Positions 13,000 to 24,329 of a stretch of 64,000 bases of DNA are shown here, in pieces. The notes beneath the pieces were generated by a model. The model was not told the origin of the DNA. It did no database searches and saw nothing but the letters and a program-made list of their open reading frames with translations. Within the stretch, counting starts at the first letter, position 1, and every line of letters begins with the position of its first letter. The stretch lies in the NCBI RefSeq assembly GCF_963675165.1, contig NC_087387.1, forward strand, positions 2,097,501-2,161,500, read 5' to 3'. A program made the position numbers and the translations under genes. The stretch is from Halichondria panicea (lineage: Eukaryota > Porifera > Demospongiae > Suberitida > Halichondriidae).

Positions 13000-13383
13000 T
13001 TTGATCCGATAGATATTTGAGGATATCTCTGGTTGATTTCTCTTTCATATGTATCTTTATCTAACTATGCTTAGAACTTAACTACTGTGGTACGTTTGTT
13101 TTGTCTACTCAGATCTGGTAATGATCGGTACGTTGTCATAGTCTAATTAAAATTAATGGTCGACACAAAAGAAAGCTACAGCTGTCGACCTCTGGTAAAC
13201 TCACAACTAGATTGAAGATAACCTCGCTTCACTGCCTTTGAACAACTCTGACAAGAAATCATTATTTCAGAATAACAATCATAACTAAAAACTAACTTTC
13301 GCTATAAGTCTGTCCACTTCAAACTTTAATACAACGTAGATCTATACTAAATAATTATTCCCAGCTAAAATAAGTATGTTCAG
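13000..13383. promoter_or_regulatory. Intergenic gap between V-ATPase copies 2 and 3
   Basis: 384 bases from the stop of copy 3 to the ATG of copy 2, nearly identical to 3090-3457 with two short insertions. It must contain the 3' end of copy 3 and the promoter of copy 2. It shows no similarity to the HAT1-facing promoter of copy 3. Confidence 0.5.
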
Positions 13384-16300
13384 TTAATCATCCTCGCCCT
13401 TGAGAATAGCCTCGAAGCTGAACGGAGTGAACTTGTACCCGTTTCCATCGTAGAACTTGTTCTGGAACTCCACCCAGTGCAGACGCAGGGCATGCAGGAA
13501 AGCAGAGAGCCCCTCCATCACCAGCAAAATGCCGATTGTCATGGCTGTGAAGTGCACGTGTGTGTGAAGGGGAAGGATTATAAATATGCATGCATACAGT
13601 GAAGTACATTGTACATAATTATAGAGTTACAGTATAATTATGAGTAACACGCAGCTTCGTACATTTACATGCACGTATAGATTTTAAAAAATAATTATAA
13701 TTACAGCTAATTTGGCACATGCATGAGAGTAGATACACTTGATAAATCTGGGATCAAACTGGTTGCCTACTCACCTAGGCTACACAATAATAATCCTGAA
13801 TAATACAACTAGTAGTCTAAAAGTGGTAGTAAGCTTGGTCTTTGTGTCATACCTGCCCAAGCTGCAAAGAGGAAGAAGACGGCAATGGCTCCAAGAATCG
13901 GGCTGATGGAAGCAGCCACCCCAATGCCCAACTGGAACACCATATTCCACAACACCTCAGATAGCTCTGTAGGTGGAAGGGGCGAAAACATGTTACATAA
14001 TTAAGGCATTGCATTCGGTGAAACACTGTAAATTCTACATGCACACACAACTTCAATCGGGAGCATTTTACAGGAATGTTGAATAATTATGACACATTCG
14101 CAGTGATTCTGTACAAGGATTGTATCATTGTATCTCACCAGCGTGAGCGAGACTGAGAGCCCAGAGTCGGAGGTAGGAGGCAGTGTTGGAGATGGTGCCA
14201 AGACAGTACTCAATTGTGTGGATGGATTGGTGAATGAAGATCTCACTAAACTCGAACTTTTCTCCCTCTTTCTCAGTGCCATCATCTTCTTTACCATCCA
14301 TCTAGCAGCAGGGGTGATCACAAATACTATAATTTTTATTATAGCTTATACATGTAGATAGTGCAGTATATTACACATGAATAATTATAGCTACATATAT
14401 TTCACCTATACATTTGATGAATGTATGTATGTAGGGAGGGAAAGAAAGAATTGATTCTCAGTAGGCGTCAGGGTGTCATACAGGATTTTGAAGTAGAGGG
14501 GGGAAATAAGAAAGTAACTAGAAAATGTTGCTAAAAAAAAGGTCAACCATTATTTCAACACCCTGTTAGTATGTAAAATTACCAGCTATGGACACTCAGC
14601 CATACAACTAGTACATGAATGCAGGGGGATATCCCCCCTTTCCCCCCTGTATGACACCCTGGGCGTACGGCGTACTTGTATCAGATGTACACAGCAGAAT
14701 ACGATACGGGCCTGTACCTTTACAATCATGTTGTGCCTATCACATTGACATAATTATAACAGTGTCATTACCTATGTACATGTACAGTATATATAATTAT
14801 ACATGTACTTGTAACTGACATTTTACTAAACGACGATCTATTAATATTAACTACATGATACTCATGTTAATACTGTACAGTATATTCCCTTGCTGACCTT
14901 GTCGGAGTGTTTGCCTCCACCCTCCTCCTTGAGAATGATCTGGGCACGTTCATCATCAGCCGGTTCACCGTCAGGTGTCACGTTGTAACCAGACTCAGCC
15001 CGAGCACGGCTGTAGCCATCCTGTTGGGATTGACGAACAAATATTATATCATTCGTGTAGTGAGTCGTAGCATGCAGTATACATACATAAAATTAACGCT
15101 AAATACATGCAACACAATACAAAGTACCTTTGACTGCATTTTGTGTTTGATAAGGAGGTAAATAGGCTTGGCAAGCAACATCCACGGTACACACACCAAC
15201 GCCACAATCACCAAAACAATTTGAATATATTTCTGTGAAAACAATCAACACATAATAAAAATGGAAAGGAAAACAACTGCCATATGTTATTTTAGCAATA
15301 TAATTATATACACATATGATATATATAACAACGATGTGTATAAGAATGACCTGGAGCTGGGCTAGTTCATCAGTGTGACCAAACACGGAGTATTGTATCT
15401 GTGTGGGGTCAGTGTTGGTAACATCAGGGGAGCCGCCAAACTTGAGGAACATGTTGATGAGCGTGATCAGCAAACTGGGAGCCTGAGGGCAGAACAACAA
15501 CGTCATAATTATGACACAAAAATGTTCATCACACAATTATAGCACTGTGCACAGCTAATACACTGGAGGCTGCAACAACTTGATATTGTGTGTGTTAATT
15601 CTTACATAGTTGGGATTGACGTAGAAGAAGCACCACTTGAAGAAGATGAGGAAGACCAACCAGCCAAAGATGCACAACAGGAACAGAACTTGAGGTACAA
15701 ACTCTAGTATGATGTTCAGATAGTTCTTGAAGTGGCTAGAAAATATAAAAACACAGCATGATTGAAAATCACCGTAGGCTGAGCTGTACAGCACTCAGTA
15801 CAGTTGACCTCAGACATGCACTATATACATGTATATACACTGTATACACACAGGCCAGTTTTTAAATCTGACCCTCACACTCACATGTGATTGAAAACCT
15901 GCAGACAGACTCCAAACAACATCTGCATGACACCCAGAGTGATGGCCATCTTCATCTTGTAAGAGTTGGTGAAGACCAACTTGTTCTCGGCCACGTTCCA
16001 GATAGGGTCCAGTCCAAACGGGTAGGGGGTCATTTTTGTCATAGCCTCGCGGGGGACGTAGGTGAGATGACCCCCAGGTGCAAACTGGACACACGGTGGG
16101 TTTGGACAGCACCCGAGTATGTCACTGGCTGGTTGACTGAAAAGAATGAACTCAAGTCTAAAATCACAGTTACATAGCCGAATGTACATGCAAAATGCTG
16201 TGTAACAGAAATACTTAGTGAATATACAGTCAGATCAATCAATAAAATGACAATTTATTCAGAAGTGCTGTAACCATGCACTTACTCCATGGAACCGTTG

Positions 16301-19300
16301 GTGTAAGTGAGGTCCCACGAAGTGCCAAAGATATTGAGTGACTTGGAGAACACATCGTTGTACACCATCCCAGTGTAGATGGAGAACAGCCCCATGAGGA
16401 GAATGATGTAGCGACCATTGAACAGCGTAACAAACATCTGTGAGTGTACAATTGGTTTTTTATAATAGGGGATACGCATGCATGGTACCCAAGGAGCTCA
16501 TTCGCCACCCTGTCAACCTATAAATACTGACTGTATACATAATGAGTAAGGTGGTTAATTAAAATGCCCTCCCTTGAATTTTGAATGCCGATAAACAATG
16601 AGCAATCTGTTTTCAAACAGCAAGGTCTTTTGGTACGAAATGTCTTTTTTCAATGCTTTTTACTTATTGACTGCATGCTATGTACACATTCCTAATTACT
16701 TGAAGTTTATTATGCACTGAGTGTAGAAATAGATTATTGTTGTGATGGCCTAGATTAAACCGCAAAAAATATTCTGATCAGTGCGCAAACGTACATGCAT
16801 GTGTGCCATACATGTAGGTATCATGTACGGTACAATATACAATAATTTTACACGAATAAAAACAACAACGCACCTCTCCTCCGGGTCCGTTATAGTTGTT
16901 GAGTTTCTTCTCAAATAAGATGAGCAGAGCAGCAAAGGAGGCCATGATGATACCGTGACCTGCGTCACCAAACATCACCGCAAACAGGAACGGGAATGTG
17001 ATGATCGTGTACAGGGCTGTGTGTGTGGATGTGTGAATTAGCACACTATAAACATGGAAACTTCAATATGAGGTGGAAGAGCTAGCTTGCAGGATACCAA
17101 CTAATAGGTATACACTCACCTGGGTTGACCTCTTGATAGGTGGCCACTCCGTACGCATCCACAATGGCTTGGAAACCACGGGTGAACTTGTTGACCTTGT
17201 TGTAGGTGGGTGGAGCTTCATCAGTAGCCATCCTGTTTAGAATGGACGGTACAGTTGAACCACTACGCTCCTGTGGGGGTGTGACATACACGTCATGCAA
17301 ACATGTCACAATATAATCATTATACACCAAGTTAATGACTGTACAATGTAACGGTCATGTGACTTACGGTTCCCCTGGTGAGGGCAGCCTGTATCTCATC
17401 GAGAGCGTCTACAGGACACCAACACTCGGCAATGAGACAGCGCTGGGTCACGTCCAGGTTGAACATGTTCAGAATATGGTATACTGACTTGATCTTCTTC
17501 ACCTGGAGAACAAAATACAAGTACATGTATAAACATGATTATGAAAATGAATTATCTCTCCATTAATAAAATTAGTACATGTACATGTATGAATGATGTT
17601 CCCTTTATCACTAGCCCAGCCCACCATACACAAAGTGGTGGGTGAGATCATGTGACCTGTGGGAACTCTTTCTACCAAGGGATTGAGCTCAGGGAGGCTG
17701 AAATAACCCTCCATAAGTTTTGAAATCTTGGACAACAGCAATCACTGGTTTTAGGATCAAAGTTTAACTACGGACATAAAACAGTATGTTTTTTCGTGCA
17801 CATAATCTTTCCAATTTGTTGTTTTTGTCTGTAAACTAATCACCGATCCCTTATTTATATCTTCTCCACCTTGGTCTGCCAGGTGTCCAGGTCTTGTGCT
17901 ATCTCAGTGAGCTGGGTGATTGAGTGCTCTTCTGTTGTCTGGAGCACTGACTGGAGGTCACTGATACGTGCCGCCACTTGACCCACCATCTGGGCACGCT
18001 CGTCAGCTGTCTCCGGGCACTGGTACAGCATAGCTCGGAATCTAAGGGAAATGGTACGTGTCTCTAATTATGGGAATTATAGTGCACAAGAAGCTCTATA
18101 GTTATTAATTAATGGGAAATTCGTACAAGAACACATAATTATTAGACAGGAAACTTTCCATTTGCACAAATAGTCAGAACAATAAAGATTGTACTATACA
18201 CACACAGGGGTTCCATAATTATGACAATGGGTATAATGCACATAATAACTGTTGCTACATGTAGCTACAGCATTAACTATAGTACAGTAGGAGCTCACCC
18301 ATCGCAGATTTTCCTGACCCTTGTCCTCAGCTGGTCTCCCTGGAAAAACAGGATGAACACTATCTTGTTCTCGAGGACACCCTGGTGTGTGTGAGTGTGT
18401 GTGTGGGAGGGGGGAGATTAAAGTGAAAGAAATACGAGGTGGTGTGTTTATTCTAAGAGGTAAACATTTTCAGTTGGCAGCAACATCAACTGTTTGTTGC
18501 ACAGGTACAAACAGTGTGGGTGGTTAAGATTTTCAGTCTGCACACATTTTCTGTGAATGTCAAGTACATCATTTATATGTAGAAAAGAAGCAAATCAGTA
18601 CTACAATTCACGAAACAATTTTTAACCCCCCAGGACCTATGGTTGAAGATGAAAGCTGCCATTCGAGTACTTTCGAATACTTGTCTACTCTACTGCTGCT
18701 CTGCAACATGCCTGCATGCAGTTAGCTACAGTCATAGCACATGTACACTTTACAATGATAATAATGATGTTTACATCATCCTACAGCCAACACCTAAGGA
18801 AGGCAAAGTGTTGTTCATTGAGCCAAAGGCAATTAACTACTTTTCTTCGTTTGTACGCTTGTTGACGACTGTAAACGAATAGCTACACCATCATGCACTT
18901 CCCGATTGGTGGGACTAACTACGACTATGCATGGGATCAAACCAGCACTATTATTGAGCCACCTCAGAGCTCATGCACCTTTGTTTGCAGCCACAGTGCA
19001 AAATACATATTGGTATGTTCAGTAGCACTTCTTATTGTACAGGTATATGTACATGTATAGCACTGTTGGTGGGCAGACTTTTAGTCGTCGGCTGTAGGCT
19101 AGCACTGACTGTTGTGTTGCAGGTACAAGCACTATGGGCGGTCAGATTTTCAGTCGTGGACTGTAGTACACTGTTATTTTACAGGCAGAAGCACTGTGGG
19201 TGTATGGTCGGACTTTCAGTTGTGGGTTTTACAGGTACAAGCACTGAGGGTGGTCAGACTTTCAGTCGTGGGCTGTACGTAGCACCCAATGTTATTTTCC

Positions 19301-22300
19301 AGGTACAAGTACTGTTGGTGGCCAGACTTTCAGTCTACACACTATTTAGTACATGTACATCATTTACCGGTATATAAAGAAGCAGTAAACTTTACTTCAC
19401 ACCGTGAGATTTTCAATTGCTAATCCTGTAAGAAGATTGAAGATGAAAGCTATCATTGGAGCACTTATTCTACTCTACTGCTGCTCAGCAACACTGACTG
19501 CAGTAAGCCACAGTAACTGTATACCATAATTATGATACGTACTGTATTAATTAATTACTAGAATGCTTTGTAAGTATCAGCAAACTTTGTGAGCGTAGAT
19601 CACTTTGCAAAAATAAATTAGTACTGGTAATTACATACGAACCTTGATCGCAAAGGGTCAATTTTTCTGCTGATTTGGCTCATTCGCAAAGGTTTTTCAC
19701 CAGCAAAATATTCTAAATACGGTATGTACACATACAAAAATTATGTGCAATAACATGATGGTTTCTCTATCCTACAGCCAATATCCAAAGTGTTATTCAT
19801 TGAGCCTAAAACAATTAACTACTATGCTTCATTTGTACGCTCCACGATGACTATTATAGGAACCAATACCATCATGCGCTTCCCCATTGGTGGGACTAAC
19901 AATGAGGAGTTGATTCGAGTTCCCCTCGGTAAACTAGACCCCCACGTGGTAATAAGAGTCACAGTTGCAATGAAACCTCATTCTCAAGGAGTAGAAAGTG
20001 ACCCACACATTGGACTTACCGACGGAGTGGCTGAAAATCATATTAGACTTGGTGATGGAAATGGGGTCTGTTACCTTAACGGTGCCTCTTCTAATACGGC
20101 CACCCTACGTTCAGGATCGAAACAGCACTACGAGTACATCTTAATATTCGAGCCATTTCAAAACTACGGTGCATGCTCTCACCTCGGGGGTCATGTGACA
20201 CCAGGATACTTTAATACCCGTATTGATGCAAGCAAAGGATTGGATTTTATAGTGAAGAGAGAACACAATGATGAGCAGTATAACTTCTACTACTTTCTCA
20301 TTGAGATTCTTTAACTATACTGCAGAACATTTGCTAACACTACTGCAAAGCAACTGTTAAGTAGAACACTCACAGACATATAAATACGTACTATAATTAT
20401 ACATCTACAAGTATGCTGCCATAAACTTTTCTCAAATCAATGTTTAAAATTACAAAACAGTAGCCACACTGAATGAACTCACAGTAGTTGGGTCCTCAAG
20501 AGGCTGCATTATATCTGCCTGTCTCAGGAACACGTTGCCACGACACGCCCTCCACAGGACACGCTCAAACGCAGCCACACGTTCCCTCACTATCACGCCA
20601 GTCACAAACCTGGGCACGGTGTGTCAAGGGGGGGGGGAGGGGGTCAATCATTGCATGAAGAGTTTTTAGTGCATGACTTGCCAGCAAATACAGATGAGCC
20701 ACAGAGGAGGTACGACACGGTCACATGACCAGCCAAAAGGATTATGAATCTCATTAACTTGTGCATGAATATCATTCAAGACTGTGTACTTTGATAGTGG
20801 ATTTGGTTTGGCATGTATCTTTCAAGAAATACACTTGACGTTTCTAAGATCAGGATGGTTCATTGCTGGGCTTATACTAATATGAAATAGCTTTTCAACC
20901 AGTTTCAACCACCATTAGATTTTGAGATATTATTGTTTTTAGTATAATTCTGTTTTAGAGTGTTTAATAAGTATTCTGTGCCTGCATTCAGGATAGGATC
21001 ACTGCCAACATCTGAGCCTTGGTTGTTACAACAAATCTAATCTCTACTTGTAAAACTCTAGCTACTAGCCAGCAACAAATTCACTGAGTTTTATGCTCTA
21101 AACTTGTCTCTTTATGGCGCTCACTTGCCACCAGTTGAATGTCGTCATTGGAATGCATTTTTAACGACTTCTTTGCCTTTCTTGCCTTCAATCAAGAAAT
21201 AGCAGCCACGTGAGCTTAACCGCGTGTCGTACCTCCTCTGGATGAGCCATATGGCCAATGAAAACAACACTTCAATAAAGGTACAATATAACCACAACCT
21301 TGTTCCTCATAGGTGTCCATTAAAGCAAAGGTTAATAAAGAGCAATTTTTACTTGGGAATGGAAACACTACATAGTGAATACACGCACAACAGGGAATGC
21401 TATGGAAATTACAGTCACTTTCACCTCAATACTTACGTATACATGACAAATACTGACTCACGTGAACTTGGTCTGAGCAGTGGCTATCTGCAGATGCTCG
21501 TCCAACAGTCCCTTCTCCTCACGTCCTGTGATGTCCTCATCAGTGGTAATCTCTCCGCCAGGGCCCTTACGCTTACGGGTGGGTGTGGCAGTTACAGCAT
21601 ACTGCTCGGCCTGAGAGGGGATGTGCATCAAAGTACAAATCAAATTGTGTATGGCAAGGACATTTGCACGTACATATTACACACTCATATTACACACATG
21701 TATGATCACAGTTCCAATTTTTACCTTACACACAGTTGCAGGCATTAGCTTTTAAACTGAGGCCCTAACTAACCACTTCCAGGGTAAATACAACCAGGAG
21801 TTCCTTAATGAACTCCTGGTACAACCCAATAACTGCATGCCTACACAACAGTAAAATTGCCTACAAGGGATGATGAATCACACACACACGAAATTCCAAA
21901 AGTACAACAATAGGGACCCATTAGCCCTATGCATACTAACAAGGAGGGAACACTTATTCCTAGAATGGCAGTAGATTAGCCCTATGCACACTAACAAGGA
22001 GGGAACACTTATTCCTAGAATGGCAGTAGAGTGGCAGAACAATAGACTGCACTTCACCCTAAACACAAAACCACGGCATGCACTAACTACCACCTAACCC
22101 ACTCGATAAAATTTCCCATTGTGCACCAATAATTATGCATAATGTTGGATGAACTCAAAAGTAGCAAGAAAATGTCCAGGAAATCAGAATATCACCATGT
22201 ATCCTCAAGTATGCACACGTGTAATGACTGCACTTCCTCACCTCCTGAAAGAAGCCCCGGGTTTTGTCGAGGATGTGCTGCAGCTCGATGAGGTCCAGCA

Positions 22301-22765
22301 GGTTCTTCTTGAGAGTTTCTTTGTTTGTGTTGATCTCCTTCACCTCAGTCTCCAGCACCTCAAACTTACTCTCAAGGTCAATCATGGCTGCATGGGGGAT
22401 GTGCAGAATGGGAGGTAATTGAAGGACTTGCAAAGTTAATAAAATAATACTGTAATTTTGCACATGCGGTATCCTTAATCCCTTTGATCTGCCTTAATTT
22501 CCTTGCTTTATAGTTGTACTAATTCAAAGCAAGGAAATTAAGGCACATACATGTATCCCTGAACACATCAAATACGTACTTTACCCCATTACACACACAC
22601 ACACACACACCTTGAGGTTCCGGGGCCTCCACATTGCCCCCAGGTCTCAATTCAATATCAACCTTCACCAGCTCGTTATTGAGGAAACGCAGCTTCCTCT
22701 CCATCTCGTCACAGCGACGCACCTCATTGATGAACTTGCGCTGGAAGGCATTCACGTCAGCATTG

Positions 22766-22802
<37 letters not shown>

Positions 22803-23186
22803 GCAATATACATGCATAACAATGGCTTAGTTTAGTCACATGACAAGAGTGATGCAATCACAGACAATGATTACGGTGAGGTAAACTTACATCTCTGAAC
22901 TGTACTTTGCCCTGCAGAGAAAAGAAAATATCATGATATACAATGCACATGCACAAATCAACTAGCACCATGTAGCTACATTGTATATCTGCTAACTTTA
23001 ATAAATGAAATGAGCTTTGCAAGCAGCCTAGAATATTTATCGACTCTGAAACAACGTTAACAATTTATACAATAGAGACTGAGCCCTCACCAGTTCCCCC
23101 AGCTCCCTGACACAGGAGTAGGCTGCCTCAGACTGTAGGAACAGCTGGGCTAGTGTCATCTCCTCTGATCGGAACAAGGAGCTCAT
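13384..23186 (-). CDS. ATP6V0A: V-ATPase 116-kDa subunit a, copy 3 (complete)
   Basis: Complete gene with the same 20-exon structure and identical exon lengths to copy 2 (903 aa). Exons: 23186-23091, 22911-22891, 22767-22611, 22387-22242, 21610-21462, 20609-20483, 18381-18299, 18041-17870, 17502-17368, 17270-17120, 17016-16874, 16437-16286, 16136-15885, 15735-15606, 15482-15351, 15232-15128, 15020-14898, 14301-14139, 13966-13853, 13544-13384. The microexon reads GKVQFRD intact. Protein differences from copy 2 are few (for example the segment after RFLNNEL in exon 3, and one residue each in exons 8 and 15). It is the only copy with a distinct promoter, shared head-to-head with HAT1, so it is probably the ancestral locus. 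Intron 5 carries a 539-bp transposon absent from the other copies; intron 6 holds the antisense gene C. Confidence 0.95.
18649..18965 (+). pseudogene. Truncated paralogue of the nested secreted-protein gene (unit C)
   Basis: Homologous to 8648-9165. The leader exon is recognisable (LLYCCSAT), but its donor has changed from GTAAGC to GTTAGC. The frame reads through the former intron into [18 protein letters not shown] and stops soon after. The middle of the mature region is deleted compared with 8900-9100. A 77-residue read-through peptide is possible but looks like decay. Confidence 0.65.
19035..19350. repeat. Minisatellite upstream of nested gene C
   Basis: Four to five diverged units of the same roughly 60-base repeat seen at 9170-9690 (GGTACAAGCACT, GGTGGTCAGACTTTCAGTCG). 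It is shorter than in unit B. Confidence 0.75.
19443..20314 (+). CDS. Nested secreted protein gene C (complete, two exons)
   Basis: Exon 1 (19443-19502) encodes the signal peptide [20 protein letters not shown]. Exon 2 (19778-20314) encodes 178 residues ending FYYFLIEIL; the precursor is 198 aa. A TATATAAA lies at 19371. The 275-base intron includes about 200 bases shared with the sequence before gene A but absent from gene B. The protein is very close to gene A and less like gene B. The family is not recognised. It is antisense within intron 6 of V-ATPase copy 3, so its transcript is complementary to that gene's pre-mRNA but not to its exons. Confidence 0.85.
20702..21240. mobile_element. 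539-bp non-autonomous DNA transposon with 9-bp target duplication
   Basis: Terminal inverted repeats CAGAGGAGGTACGACACG at the left and its complement at the right. It is flanked by direct repeats GATGAGCCA at 20693-20701 and 21241-21249. V-ATPase copies 1 and 2 retain the empty site (one GATGAGCCA followed by TATGG), which proves the boundaries. It has no coding capacity. A 9-bp duplication fits Mutator-like elements, but the superfamily is inferred. Confidence 0.9.
22490..22545. repeat. 56-base perfect foldback in V-ATPase copy 3 intron 3
   Basis: 20-base arms TGCCTTAATTTCCTTGCTTT and the exact complement around a 16-base loop. Copies 1 and 2 have different sequence here. Probably a minimal MITE. 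Confidence 0.75.
22769..22800. repeat. TG/CA microsatellite abutting a 3' splice site (copy 3)
   Basis: 16 TG units directly at the acceptor of V-ATPase copy 3 exon 3. Confidence 0.9.
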
Positions 23187-23539
23187 TTTGATCCTCTTGT
23201 CCTCCCCAAAGTTCCTCAAACGACACCCTTTGAGTATAGTATAGTAAAGCTAATGAACAGTCTTTTGCTTGGTTTCTTTCCTTGTAGCTAGCTAGCTGTA
23301 GTGAATTGTATTTCTCTGAGCTTTTTCTGTCTAATTTCTGATGTAAGAGAGTCACATGATTTTAATGTTCTATTTATACAGAAAGCTTCTATATTACTCA
23401 CTAGATTTTTTATTATCTCTGAGTTCTAATTATGTGAAATGCAGGTAACGTAGTAAAATTAAAGTTCTGCAGACTTTTCCAGCTCTCTTGATCTTTAACA
23501 CTGCCACTGTGCTGGTGATCGAATCTACTGGCTAGAAAA
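23187..23539. promoter_or_regulatory. Bidirectional promoter region, V-ATPase copy 3 / HAT1
   Basis: 353 bases between two divergent start codons. No TATA box stands out on either side. The region is unlike that upstream of V-ATPase copies 1 and 2. Confidence 0.6.
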
Positions 23540-24278
23540 ATGTTCAGTGTGAAGGATTTAGAGTCTTTCATCAGCAAAGCAAGCACATCTTTGGAAATAA
23601 AGTTTGGTAAGGCTCACAAGCACCCTTTGCATGCATGCTGCGCCTAGCGCCTCCCTCCAAACTCAACAATCATATTTCTGTTGCAGTTCGCAGTGAAGCT
23701 GACATCTTTGACGACAGTTTGGCCTTTGCACCCGTGTTCACCCACCAAGTGTTTGGAGAGAATGAGGCCATATTTGGATACAAGGATCTCAAAGTCAAGC
23801 TCTATCACACACCCGACACACTGAGCACTTATATCGGACTGAAGTATACCAGCCAATCGGATTCACCAAAACCAGACAATGTTGTAAAAATCCTGTCAGA
23901 ATACATTCCCGAAGGTGAGTGAGTCGTACAAGTTTCATGATCATTAGCTGTCTCATTTCTTAGGGTTCTGCACAAACTTGGACGAGTACATTAGGAGGAT
24001 AACTGTGCCGTCGTCGTTCAAACCTTTTGGAGAATTGCTGCACGTTTACAACCAAAATGATGCTACGTATGAAGTATACAAGGTTAGTGAGTTCATTGTG
24101 CAGTACTATAAATGTAGCTTCCCACAATAACTATACTGCAGTCGTCCAAACACAGTCTATAATGTTCTGCGATTATTTGTAAGCATTTTCCTTAACTAAC
24201 GCTTCACTCTCTATACCTCTACATGTGTACACACCCCGCCCCCGCCCCACCACACACTGTTATACATACACACACACA

Positions 24279-24329
<51 letters not shown>

